The notes: generated by a model from the sequence alone, not told the origin. DNA of 60,465 bases from Kerstersia sp052103615 (GCF_052103615.1 NZ_JBQEKA010000013.1:1-60465), one strand, 5' to 3'. Positions 42,481 through 51,055 are shown, counted from the first letter of the stretch. A program made the numbers and translations.

Positions 42481-43517
42481 GGCTGGGCTTCCGCGAATTC
42501 AGCCGCCAGCGCACGCAGTTCGTCGATGGCTTTGCGTCCGTCCACACCTTTTTTGCCGGCGTTGGCGATCCAGGCGGCCTCCATGGGGGCGGTGCGTTCG
42601 CGGATGTCCGCCAGCAGGTCTTGCGGCGCGGCATGCAGGGAAATATTGTGTTCCTGGATGACATCCGCCGCTTTATTGGCAACCTGATCATAGGAGCGGC
42701 CGGCCATGCGCGCGAAATTTTCGCCGGACAGCCGCATGATGATGGCCTGGTCTTCCGGGGATAACTGGCCGAATTTATCGCGGTTCATGACGAAGAAAAA
42801 GGACGAGTTGTAGAGGCCGCCCGGCACTTCCGTGATGTGCTTGATCAGGTTGCTGATCTTGAAGCCTTCCAGCGCATCCAGGGTCAGCAGCGCGCCGTCG
42901 GCAATCTTGTTGGAAAGGATTTGGTAAAGCTCGGACGCCGGATGCAACAGCGGGCTCATGCCCAGTTTCTGCGCGGTTTCATTCATGATGCCGCCGCCCA
43001 CACGCATCTTCTGGCCTTTCAGGTCGTCGAGCGACAGCATGGGCCGGGTGAGGTGGAAGATATGGCCGGGCGAGTGGGTATAGACGCTTAGCACCTGCAC
43101 GCCGCGGTGTTCATTGGCCGCTTCCAGGTATTTTTTGTAGATACGCCAGTAGGCGGCCGAGATCGCTTCGCCAGAGTTGCCGGTGAAAGGCAGTTCAACA
43201 ATCTTGGTCAGTTCAAAGCGGCCGGGCTGGTAGCCGTGTACGCCATAGCTGACATCGGCCTGCCCTTCGCGGACGACGTCGAAGGCGGCCTGCGGGCGGC
43301 CTAACGGCGCGGGCAGGATGGTGACTTTGACCCTGCCCTCGGTTTCTTTTTCCACCGCTTCGGCCCACGGGCGAAGCGCGTCAGTGACGAAAAAATAGCC
43401 CGGCGGCAGCCAGGATGAGACGGTCAGTTCGGTGGCAGCACTGGCGCTGCCCGGCAGGCTGGCCAGCAGGCCCAGGGCCAGACAGAGCTGGCGGCAGTGG
43501 CGGATGATCTTGGACAT
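42477..43517 (-). CDS. TRAP transporter substrate-binding protein (DctP family), distinct subfamily
   Basis: Encodes 346 residues with a signal peptide (L-C-L-A-L-G-L-L-A-S-L-P-G-S-A-S-A, cleavage near 28). The mature protein begins T-E-L-T-V-S-S-W-L-P-P-G-Y-F, differing from the V-L-R-V-x-H-F-L family of the other three binding proteins in the window. F-D-V-V-R-E-G-Q-A-D-V-S-Y-G near 79 and the ligand Arg in K-G-Q-K-M-R-V-G-G-G are DctP features. It feeds the DctQM pair encoded next. Sitting after two hydroxyacid dehydrogenase genes, it may import a hydroxy-carboxylate; ligand unknown. Confidence 0.92.
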   Translation of the reverse strand: MSKIIRHCRQLCLALGLLASLPGSASAATELTVSSWLPPGYFFVTDALRPWAEAVEKETEGRVKVTILPAPLGRPQAAFDVVREGQADVSYGVHGYQPGRFELTKIVELPFTGNSGEAISAAYWRIYKKYLEAANEHRGVQVLSVYTHSPGHIFHLTRPMLSLDDLKGQKMRVGGGIMNETAQKLGMSPLLHPASELYQILSNKIADGALLTLDALEGFKISNLIKHITEVPGGLYNSSFFFVMNRDKFGQLSPEDQAIIMRLSGENFARMAGRSYDQVANKAADVIQEHNISLHAAPQDLLADIRERTAPMEAAWIANAGKKGVDGRKAIDELRALAAEFAEAQP

Positions 43518-43620
43518 GATGTCTCCTCGTTTTCTTATGGGATATCTGAGGTGTCGCGGGTGGGGTGTTGCCGGTGAGGCAGCGGCTGCGGGGGCAGCCG
43601 CGGGGGTGGCTGCCTGCTGG

Positions 43621-44562
43621 TCAGGCAGGTGCTGGCGGTTCGGAGGCCGAGACGATGTCCGTGCCGGTCAATTGCTCGACCCAGCGCACCAGTTCACTGA
43701 CGCTGGCGCCGGGCCCGGCGGCCAGTGAGGCGGCCCGCCAGAGTTGCTGGCCGTTGCCGGAAAATGGCGCGGGCATGTGCTGGCGCGCGGCCAGCTCCAT
43801 GCCGATGCCAATATCCTTGAGCATCAGTTCCAGTTTGAACGGATCATCGAAGCGGCGGTTGAGCACGCGCTGGCGGACATGGGTTTGGCAGACCCAGGAG
43901 CCGCCTGTGGATTGCAGCAGGACATCCGTCATGACGGCAGGATCCAGACCGAGCCGGGTGCCCAGCGCCAGACCTTCCGACAGCGCCAGCAGATTCATGG
44001 CGGTAATCATGTTGTTGAGCGATTTCATGGCATGCCCGGCGCCCAGGCCGCCCAGGTGGAAGGTGGCACGGCCCATGCAATCCAGCAGGGGCCGCACGCG
44101 CGCCATGTCCGCGTCGGTGCCGCCAGCCATGAAGACCAGCTCGGCCGCTTCGGCGCCCCACTGGGCGCCGGAAACCGGCGCATCGACCATGCTGGCGCCG
44201 CGGGCGGCCAGGGCAGCGGCTGTTTGTTCCGTGATCCAGGGTTCGGACGATGAGGTATCCAGCAGCAGGCTGCCCGGGCGCAGTTCGGCAAGCAAGCCGT
44301 TTTCGCCTTGCACGACCTGCTGCACCACCTGGCCGTTAGGCAGCATGGTGATGATGATGTCGCTATGGCGCGCGACGTCCGCCGGGGTGCTGGCGGCGCG
44401 GGCGTGCGTGAGCGTGGCCGCCAATTGCGCGGCGGCGGCCGCGTCAATGTCATAGAGGCTGAGGCGATAGCCGGCGCGGGAGAGATGAGACGCCATATGG
44501 CGGCCCATCACACCCAGGCCGATGAAGCCCAGCGCGGGCAGGGAGTGATCCACAGTGGTCAT
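43621..44562 (-). CDS. beta-hydroxyacid dehydrogenase (3-hydroxyisobutyrate dehydrogenase family), copy 2
   Basis: Encodes 313 residues; AAGGAAA precedes the ATG. Family landmarks: G-F-I-G-L-G-V-M-G-R-H-M near 11-22 (dinucleotide binding), D-A-P-V-S-G-A-Q-W-G near 129 (substrate binding) and the catalytic Lys in G-A-G-H-A-M-K-S-L-N-N. Members oxidise 3-hydroxyisobutyrate, tartronate semialdehyde partners or related acids with NAD(P). It lies 9 bases after a paralogue and 103 bases before the TRAP genes. It is about 17 residues longer than the paralogue, mostly at its ends. Exact substrate unknown. Confidence 0.9.
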   Translation of the reverse strand: MTTVDHSLPALGFIGLGVMGRHMASHLSRAGYRLSLYDIDAAAAAQLAATLTHARAASTPADVARHSDIIITMLPNGQVVQQVVQGENGLLAELRPGSLLLDTSSSEPWITEQTAAALAARGASMVDAPVSGAQWGAEAAELVFMAGGTDADMARVRPLLDCMGRATFHLGGLGAGHAMKSLNNMITAMNLLALSEGLALGTRLGLDPAVMTDVLLQSTGGSWVCQTHVRQRVLNRRFDDPFKLELMLKDIGIGMELAARQHMPAPFSGNGQQLWRAASLAAGPGASVSELVRWVEQLTGTDIVSASEPPAPA

Positions 44563-44571
44563 GGCGTTTCC

Positions 44572-45462
44572 TTAATGCCCCGCCCGCCAGGCGAGCCAGG
44601 CGGTCGATTGGTCGCAGGCCGGGCCGCGCGCCTCACAGGCGGCGGCCCAGCGTTCGGCCACCAGGCGGCTGACAGGCGCGTTGGTGTTCAGCGCCTGGCC
44701 CAATTGGCTGGCAATGCCCGCATCCTTGGTGAGCAGGCCCAGGGCGAAGCCGGTTTGGTAGGTGGCGGTGACGACATGTCCGGCGAAGACTTTTTCGCTA
44801 TTGAAGCTGCGCCCGGTAGATAGGTTGATGATGTCCACCATGAGGCTTTCGTCCAGGCCGAAGGTCTGCCCTATCATCAAGGCTTCCGCGGTGGCCGCAT
44901 AAGTGGCAGCGGCGACGAAGTTGTTGAGTGCTTTCATGGCGTGGCCTGAGCCCGAGCCGCCCGTGCGAAAGACGCGCTGCCCCATGGCGTTGAACACCGG
45001 CATGGCCGTGTCGATGGCGTCTGCGGCGTTCGTTCCGGCCATGATGGTCAGCGTGCCAGCCACCGCGCCCGGGACGCCGCCGGAGACAGGCGCGTCGATC
45101 AGGGTCAGGCCGGCGGCCTGCAATTGCGCCGCCAGGGCGCGGGTTCCCAGCGGGTCTGCGGAACTCATGTCGATGATGATGGTGCCTGGGGCCAGATGGG
45201 CGGCCAGGCCGCCATCGGCTTCCAGCAGCACGGCACGGACTTCTTTGCCGGTAGGGAGCATGGTGATGACAATCCGGGTGCCGGCGGCCAGCTGGGCCCA
45301 GCTGCTGCATGGCACGGCGCCATATTGGCTGGCGATGTGGTCGCGGCGTTCCGGGGCAAGGTCGAAGACACGCAGGGGAAATCCGGCCTTGGCCAGGTTG
45401 GCCACCATGGGTTCTCCCATGTTGCCCAGGCCGATGAAGGCAATTTGCGTGGTCCCGGTCAT
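44572..45462 (-). CDS. beta-hydroxyacid dehydrogenase (3-hydroxyisobutyrate dehydrogenase family), copy 1
   Basis: Encodes 296 residues, standard for the family. G-L-G-N-M-G-E-P-M near 11, D-A-P-V-S-G-G-V-P-G near 119-128 and the catalytic Lys in G-S-G-H-A-M-K-A-L-N-N near 172 are present. The D-A-P-V-S-G-G form is closer to classical 3-hydroxyisobutyrate and tartronate semialdehyde reductases than copy 2 (D-A-P-V-S-G-A-Q-W). Its start overlaps the stop of the PcaC-like gene (ATGA). Two different dehydrogenases side by side suggest two hydroxyacid steps or two stereoisomers. Confidence 0.9.
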   Translation of the reverse strand: MTGTTQIAFIGLGNMGEPMVANLAKAGFPLRVFDLAPERRDHIASQYGAVPCSSWAQLAAGTRIVITMLPTGKEVRAVLLEADGGLAAHLAPGTIIIDMSSADPLGTRALAAQLQAAGLTLIDAPVSGGVPGAVAGTLTIMAGTNAADAIDTAMPVFNAMGQRVFRTGGSGSGHAMKALNNFVAAATYAATAEALMIGQTFGLDESLMVDIINLSTGRSFNSEKVFAGHVVTATYQTGFALGLLTKDAGIASQLGQALNTNAPVSRLVAERWAAACEARGPACDQSTAWLAWRAGH

Positions 45463-45866
45463 GGCGTTTGCTCCGGCGCGGCAGCAACCAGGCCCAGATC
45501 CTGCAAGGTGGCATCAGTATTGAGCCAGGCATCGACGGCGGCGGGAATGCCGCAATAGAGCGCGGCATGGCGCATTAGCGCGCCCAGTTCTTCCACGGTG
45601 ACGCCGTTTTGAATGGCGCCCCGGACATGAATGCGCAACTCGTGCGAGCGCCCCAGGGCGATCAGCATGGCGATGGTCGCCAGGCTGCGCTGGCGCAGAT
45701 CCAGGCCGGGCTGGGTCCAGACCTGGCCGAAACAATCGGCGGTCACCATGTCTTGCATGGGGCGCAGAAAGGCGCTGGCCTTGGCGATCTGGGCATCCGT
45801 GGCGGCAGCGCCGAAAATCTGGTGCCGCAAGGCCAGGCCGGCGGCGTGGTGGGGAGAGACTGGCAT
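45459..45866 (-). CDS. carboxymuconolactone decarboxylase-family (PcaC-like) protein
   Basis: Encodes 135 residues from the ATG at 45866, preceded by AAGGAA; the 24 extra upstream codons are not family-like. The fold is recognised by R-Q-R-S-L-A-T-I-A-M-L-I-A-L-G-R-S-H-E-L and H-V-R-G-A-I-Q-N-G-V-T-V-E-E-L. The Cys-x-x-Cys of AhpD peroxidases is absent, so a PcaC-type decarboxylase or related catabolic role is likelier than redox. It is translationally coupled to the downstream hydroxyacid dehydrogenase and follows the aldehyde dehydrogenase. Confidence 0.85.
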   Translation of the reverse strand: MPVSPHHAAGLALRHQIFGAAATDAQIAKASAFLRPMQDMVTADCFGQVWTQPGLDLRQRSLATIAMLIALGRSHELRIHVRGAIQNGVTVEELGALMRHAALYCGIPAAVDAWLNTDATLQDLGLVAAAPEQTP

Positions 45867-45942
45867 GGAGGGTTCCTTGTTGAAATCAGAGGGAGGTGAT
45901 GGGGAAGTGATGCGGAGGCAGGGGGCGGTCAGCGGCACGGCT

Positions 45943-47424
45943 TCAGTAGGCGATACAGACCGATTTGAGTTCGGTATAGGCGTCGATGGCGCTGCGGCCG
46001 TGCTCGCGGCCTAGGCCTGACTGCTTGAAGCCGCCGAAGGGCATGTTGGGGTCAACCATGTTGTGGCTATTCACCCAGACTGTGCCGGCCTGGAGGGTGT
46101 CGATGGCATGCTGGGCGCTGTCCAGCCGGTTGGTCCAGATGCTCGCGCCCAGGCCATAGCTGCTGTCATTGGCCTGGCGCAGCACCTCATCGAAATCGTC
46201 GAAAGGCATGGCCGTCAGCACAGGGCCGAAGACTTCCTCGCGCAGCAGCGTCAGGGGCTTGCCGCCGGGGTTGGCGATGATGGTTGGGCGCACGAAGAAG
46301 CCGTTGCTGTCGTCGGCATCGCCGCCCGCGACGATGTCGCCGCCTTCGCGGATGGCGTCATCGACAAATCCCAGCACGCGGGCGCGGTGGCGCGCGGACA
46401 CCATGGGGCCCATCTGCGCGCCGGGGTCAAAGCCGCTGCCGAGGACCGTGCCATCGGCAATGTCAGCCAATCCAGCCAGAACAGCGTCATACAGCGGCCG
46501 GGCCACATAGAGACGGGAGCCGGCGGTGCATACCTGCCCATGGTTGAAGAAGATCGCGCCGGCGGCGCCTTGCACGGCCTGGGCGACGTCCATGTCGTCC
46601 ATGATGATGACGGGGCTCTTGCCGCCCAGCTCCAGCGTTGCCCGGCGGATATCGTGGCCGCATTGCGCGCCTATCATCCTGCCGACCTCGGTGGAACCGG
46701 TGAAGGTGATCTTGTCCACGCCAGGGTGGCGCGCCAGGGCCGCGCCCGCATGCGGGCCATCACCGGTGACGACGTTCAGCACGCCGGGAGGAAAACCGGC
46801 CTCATGGGCCAGTTCGGCCAGGCGCAGCGCGGTCAGCGGGGTTTCTTCAGCGGGCTTGAGGACCACCGTGCAGCCGCAGGCCAGAGCCGGGGCAATTTTC
46901 CAGATGGCCATGGCCAGCGGGAAATTCCAGGGCACGATGGCGCCGACCACGCCTGCCGGGACGCGCAAGGTGCTGGCGCGGTAGCGGACACCCGGCGGAA
47001 AGGCCAGGGAAAGGTCGAAACTGCTGCCTTCTATTTTGGTGGCCCAGCCGGCCATATAGCGCAGCCATTGCGCGCTGCCGCCAACTTCTATGGCTTGTGA
47101 CCAGGGCAGCAGCTTGCCCTGGTTCAGGGTTTCCAGCGCGGCAATTTCATCACCGTGGGTTTCCAGCAGGTCGGCCAGGCGCAGGATCAGCCGTTCCCGG
47201 GCGGCGGGCGTCATGCGGCGCCAGGCATCGGATTGCAGCGCCTGGCGCGCGGCTTGCACGGCGCGGTCTATGTCCTGCTCGGTGCCGGCGGCAACCTGGG
47301 CAATCTCGGCGCCTGTGGCGGGATCGTAAACGGGGAAGGTGGCGCCTTGCTCGGCATCGCACCACCGGCCCTGGATGAAAAGCTGGGTGCGGATGGCTGT
47401 TTTGGCAAGTTCGGCTGCTTGCAT
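45943..47424 (-). CDS. NAD-dependent aldehyde dehydrogenase, phenylacetaldehyde (FeaB)-like
   Basis: Encodes 493 residues from the ATG at 47424 with CAGGAG just before it; the 50 upstream in-frame codons are rejected. Aldehyde dehydrogenase landmarks: P-W-N-F-P-L-A-M near 160, K-P-A-E-E-T-P-L, F-T-G-S-T-E-V-G, the general base Glu in L-E-L-G-G-K-S-P, and the catalytic Cys in F-F-N-H-G-Q-V-C-T-A-G-S-R-L-Y-V near 300. The latter block and the AraC regulator encoded upstream resemble the FeaB/FeaR pair of aromatic amine breakdown. It could also oxidise benzaldehyde from the mandelate operon. It heads the cluster leading to the second TRAP system. Confidence 0.88.
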   Translation of the reverse strand: MQAAELAKTAIRTQLFIQGRWCDAEQGATFPVYDPATGAEIAQVAAGTEQDIDRAVQAARQALQSDAWRRMTPAARERLILRLADLLETHGDEIAALETLNQGKLLPWSQAIEVGGSAQWLRYMAGWATKIEGSSFDLSLAFPPGVRYRASTLRVPAGVVGAIVPWNFPLAMAIWKIAPALACGCTVVLKPAEETPLTALRLAELAHEAGFPPGVLNVVTGDGPHAGAALARHPGVDKITFTGSTEVGRMIGAQCGHDIRRATLELGGKSPVIIMDDMDVAQAVQGAAGAIFFNHGQVCTAGSRLYVARPLYDAVLAGLADIADGTVLGSGFDPGAQMGPMVSARHRARVLGFVDDAIREGGDIVAGGDADDSNGFFVRPTIIANPGGKPLTLLREEVFGPVLTAMPFDDFDEVLRQANDSSYGLGASIWTNRLDSAQHAIDTLQAGTVWVNSHNMVDPNMPFGGFKQSGLGREHGRSAIDAYTELKSVCIAY

Positions 47425-47637
47425 GCGTGTCTCCTGTTGTGGTGAAACCATTCTAGGAAGACGCAAGCGGCAGGCCTTGTGTGGATGTGCACCGGTCTTG
47501 GCCGGTTGTGCAGGCTCAGGGAAAACACCGACAGCCGGCGGCGGGATGCGTGGGCGCCCGCTTGCGCCCCGCACCCGTGCCAGGCTGCGTTGCGGCGCTG
47601 AGGGCTGGCGCCTGTCAGGCCAGGCGCGGGGCAGGCG

Positions 47638-48621
47638 TCAGTGCTCGCGGGCGGCGGGGCGCGGGCGCGGCCGTTCTGGGGTTTTGCCGCTGTGCTGGCC
47701 GATGCGCCAGATGGCGGGCGATACGCCATGTCTGGCGGTGAATACCTTGCTGAAATGGGCGGGGTCGGCGAAGCCCGTATGGCGCGCGATTTCGGCAACT
47801 GGCGTATCGCGCCAGGCCGGTTGCGCAAGCATCTGGCAAGCCCAGTCCAGGCGTGCCTGCTGAATGAAGGCGCGAGGGGTGGTGCCGGACAGGGTAAAGA
47901 GGTTGTAGAGGGTGCGGCGCGCCATGCCGAGCTCGCGCGCGACGACATCAGCTGTCAGGCCCGGCTCGGACAGGCGTTCGTTGATCAGGCGGATGGCCCG
48001 TTGAAGCCGGGCGTCGGGTTCCTGGATGCGGGTATCCAGATATTGGCGGGCCTGGCTGGCCAGCGCCTGCTGTAGCAGGTTGACGGTGGCGTCTTGCAGC
48101 GCTTGCTGGCTGCCGGGATCCAGCGGGCCGGGTTCGCGCAAGAGCGCGCTCAGGCTGGACAGCACGATATGGGCGGTGCCGCCGCCTGCCATGGCGCGGC
48201 CCGCCAGCGCCGCCACCGCAGGCGACCAGCCGCGGCTTTCGTGCTGGGGCACCAGCAACACCAGTGAACGGCTGTATTCGGAGGACTCGATGCTGTATTC
48301 GCGTGTCGTGTCATAGACCGACCACATGCCTTTGCGCAGCCGCGTGTCCTGGTTGCCCTGGCAGATGCGGCTTTCACCATCGAGCTGCCAATACAGCTTG
48401 AAACAGGGCAGCGGGCCGTTTTCGGCAATCAGCCGGGGGCGCAGCACGCGCGTGGCGGTGAGGTAGAGCTCGGCTGCAATGCTGTCGCCGAATTGCGCGA
48501 TCAGGGCGCTAGTGAAAAAACGGGTGCTGCGTGAGGATTCGATATCCAGTTCAAGGAAGTTCTTGCTGGCGATATCGCTCCACTGCTGGACACTGCTGGT
48601 GCGTATTTCTGTTGCGGCCAT
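47638..48621 (-). CDS. AraC-family transcriptional regulator, FeaR-like
   Basis: Encodes 327 residues from the ATG at 48621, with AGGAGACC ahead; the 41 upstream codons are not family-like. An N-terminal AraC-binding-like domain (F-L-E-L-D-I to about residue 190) is followed by a two-HTH AraC domain: L-T-A-D-V-V-A-R-E-L-G-M-A-R-R-T-L-Y-N-L-F and T-P-V-A-E-I-A-R-H-T-G-F-A-D-P-A-H-F-S-K-V-F. The layout is that of FeaR, activator of aromatic amine/aldehyde oxidation. It lies 213 bases before the aldehyde dehydrogenase gene on the same strand. That gap holds an imperfect inverted repeat (47487-47511) that might be its operator. Confidence 0.88.
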   Translation of the reverse strand: MAATEIRTSSVQQWSDIASKNFLELDIESSRSTRFFTSALIAQFGDSIAAELYLTATRVLRPRLIAENGPLPCFKLYWQLDGESRICQGNQDTRLRKGMWSVYDTTREYSIESSEYSRSLVLLVPQHESRGWSPAVAALAGRAMAGGGTAHIVLSSLSALLREPGPLDPGSQQALQDATVNLLQQALASQARQYLDTRIQEPDARLQRAIRLINERLSEPGLTADVVARELGMARRTLYNLFTLSGTTPRAFIQQARLDWACQMLAQPAWRDTPVAEIARHTGFADPAHFSKVFTARHGVSPAIWRIGQHSGKTPERPRPRPAAREH

Positions 48622-48840
48622 GATGCCTGGTCTCCTTGCCGGTTGCCGCACGCAGAGTCTGTCCAGGAGGCATGGAGGGCCGCGTCTTGCCCGGACGGGC
48701 GTGGTCGCAGCGCAGCGTGGCATGGGCGTGAGGATGGCCGGCACGGAACAGTGAAGCCTGTTTGGGGTACTGGGGGGTAGTAGTGTTTTCCCAGGGCAGA
48801 CCGGTCTGCCCTGGGGCTGGCAGGCCGTGGCGGCGCGGTG

Positions 48841-51051
48841 TTATGGCGAACAGTCTGGCGCAGAGTCTGGCGCAGATTCTGGCGCTTGCGCTAGGCAGCG
48901 ATCCAGCGCAGGCACGAGCGCGGCCAGGTGATGCACGGCGGCTGTGTCCAGCGTGCCGCATGGCGGGAACTCTGCCAGTACCCTGACCTGGCCGAAATGT
49001 TCGATGGCGCGGCGGTTGCCGGGCGACGGCGGGCCATTCAAAATGACGCCCAGCACAGGTATCCGGCGGGCGGCGAGCGCCTGCAGGCTCAGCAAAGTAT
49101 GGTTGATGGTGCCCAGGGTGCTGCGCGCCACCAGGACGACCGGCAGGTCGAAGCGGGCAATCAGATCCAGCATCAGATCGTGTTCATTGATGGGAACCAG
49201 CAGCCCGCCTGCGCCTTCGACGATCAGCGGCGCCTGCGTGCCCGGCAGGTGCAGCGTGTGCATGTCGATGGCGGTGTGTTCCAGGGCGGCGGCCGCCCAG
49301 GGGGATAGCGGGGCTTGCAAGGCGGCGCCCGGGGCGTGGATGCGTTCCGGCGGCAGCCCGGCCAGGCGGGCGACGGTGTCGGTGTCACCGGCTTCGTCGG
49401 CCAGGCCTGTTTGCAGGGGCTTCCAGTAATCGGCTTGCCAGGCATGGGCCAGGACGGCGCTGGCCAGGGTTTTGCCAACGCCTGTATCCGTGCCGGTGAC
49501 AAACACGCCGGCGGGGGGGCGGCGCCAGGCGCCGTAAGCAATTTCGTAACTCACGCTTTGGTGTTCCTTGTCGAAGCGCTGCAGGACAGCGCGTAACTGG
49601 CTGGCCGAGAGGGGGGTGTGATGGCTGGCCGGACAGGTGGCGCCGATGGCCTTCAAGCCGCGCAGAAATGACAGGCCGCCGGTGTGCGCCACACGCAGGG
49701 ATTCCGTCACGAGATGGCCGGAAAATGGCAGGCTCCGGCCTATGTGCGCTGCCGGTGGATAACTTCGTGTCCCGGCCTGCCAGCCCAGTTGCTCATGGGC
49801 CGCGCGCCATTCGCGGAAAGTGCCCGCCGCCAGGGTGTTGAACGCCAGCCAGCCTCCAGGCGCCAGGTAGGCCGCCAGGCGTGCCAGGCCGCTGTTCAGG
49901 TCGTCGAACCATTGCACGGCCAGGCTGGAGCAGATCAGATCAAAGTGGCCTGTCAGGCCTGACGGATATTCGCCGTCCATCGCCAGGAACTGCTGCGAAT
50001 CGCCGGGAAAGTGGCGCCGGGCCTGGCTCAGCATGGCAGGAGAAATGTCTGTCAGGGTCCACGAAGCGGGCCCTAGCAGGCCTGCCAGCTCACGCGTCAG
50101 CAGGCCTGTGCCGCAGCCGATTTCCAGGATGCGGGGGCGCGGCGGCAGCGGCAGACGGGCAATGCGCTGCGCCAATTCACGGGCGGCATGCTGTTGCACG
50201 CTGGCATGCTGGTCATAGCGCGCGGCGCTGCCATTGAAGCGCCGGGCAATGTCCGGCTTGTGGATAAGTTTGTGAGTAACGATGGCTGGCGGGGGCGAAT
50301 CACAGGGGCGGCCAGGGGGATGGGCGTTACCCGCTGGATAGGTGTCCAGTACAAATTCCGCAATCCGGCTGGCGCACCAGGCGCTGTCCGTCAGGGGCAG
50401 CAGATGGCCGCCCGCATGCCAGTGGGTATCTTGAATCCCCATGGCTTGGGACAGGGCGGCGGGGACCAGGGGGTCATCCAGGCTGGCAAGCAGTCGCACC
50501 GGCAGCGCCAAGGATGCCAGCGCATTGCGTTCATCCCGGTCGCGCAAGGCGCGCAGCCCATCCGCCAGCGCGGCTGCCGCGGGCACGCCGGCGGCGGCGG
50601 GCGCCCCGCAGCGGGCACGGAATTCGTCCACAAGCTCACGCGGCGCCTGTGCGAGCTTTTCCAGCATGCGTGTGAGCGCGCGCGGCGGTGTGCCATGAGG
50701 ATGATCCGGGGCGCGGCTGAATCGGGCAAAACCGTTGACCAGCACGAGCCCGGCGCAAGCGGGCGGCAGCTCGCCCAATAGGCGCATGGCGCCCAGGGAA
50801 TGGCCGATGGCAATCACGGGGCCGCTGCCAGGGCATGCTGGCGGTTGCGGGCGATGGGCAGGCACAGCGCCTGCGGCTGATGGGGCTGTGAAGTAGCCCG
50901 CATCCAGGGCGGCTTGCGGATATTGCGGCAGCCGGGCCGCAAGATGGGCGCGCACCTCGGCCCAGAAGCTGGCGTCAAAGGCCCAGCCGTGGACGAATAA
51001 AAGCGTGCATGGCGGCAGGCTGGCGCCGGGGCGGGATGATGGGGCGGGCAT
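48841..51051 (-). CDS. trifunctional biotin-synthesis fusion: BioH-like esterase + BioC methyltransferase + BioD dethiobiotin synthetase
   Basis: One uninterrupted frame of 736 codons carries three enzymes. Residues 1-238: alpha/beta hydrolase with H-G-W-A near 21, nucleophile Ser85 in G-H-S-L-G, an acid at Asp192/193 (L-D-D-P-L-V-P) and His216 in G-G-H-L-L-P, matching pimeloyl-ACP methyl esterase (BioH). Residues ~268-510: BioC, with R-R-F-N-G-S-A-A-R-Y-D, SAM motif I L-E-I-G-C-G-T-G at 309-316 and the BioC-specific S-S-L-A-V-Q-W-F-D-D-L at 375-385. Residues ~514-720: BioD, with P-loop G-T-D-T-G-V-G-K-T at 520-528, W-K-P-L-Q-T-G-L near 543 and V-E-G-A-G-G-L-L-V-P near 611. BioC and BioH start and end pimeloyl chain synthesis; BioD closes the ureido ring. 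It begins 4 bases after bioF. The last ~16 residues are repetitive (S-A-P-D). Confidence 0.9.
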   Translation of the reverse strand: MPAPSSRPGASLPPCTLLFVHGWAFDASFWAEVRAHLAARLPQYPQAALDAGYFTAPSAAGAVPAHRPQPPACPGSGPVIAIGHSLGAMRLLGELPPACAGLVLVNGFARFSRAPDHPHGTPPRALTRMLEKLAQAPRELVDEFRARCGAPAAAGVPAAAALADGLRALRDRDERNALASLALPVRLLASLDDPLVPAALSQAMGIQDTHWHAGGHLLPLTDSAWCASRIAEFVLDTYPAGNAHPPGRPCDSPPPAIVTHKLIHKPDIARRFNGSAARYDQHASVQQHAARELAQRIARLPLPPRPRILEIGCGTGLLTRELAGLLGPASWTLTDISPAMLSQARRHFPGDSQQFLAMDGEYPSGLTGHFDLICSSLAVQWFDDLNSGLARLAAYLAPGGWLAFNTLAAGTFREWRAAHEQLGWQAGTRSYPPAAHIGRSLPFSGHLVTESLRVAHTGGLSFLRGLKAIGATCPASHHTPLSASQLRAVLQRFDKEHQSVSYEIAYGAWRRPPAGVFVTGTDTGVGKTLASAVLAHAWQADYWKPLQTGLADEAGDTDTVARLAGLPPERIHAPGAALQAPLSPWAAAALEHTAIDMHTLHLPGTQAPLIVEGAGGLLVPINEHDLMLDLIARFDLPVVLVARSTLGTINHTLLSLQALAARRIPVLGVILNGPPSPGNRRAIEHFGQVRVLAEFPPCGTLDTAAVHHLAALVPALDRCLAQAPESAPDSAPDCSP

Positions 51052-51055
51052 GGGT

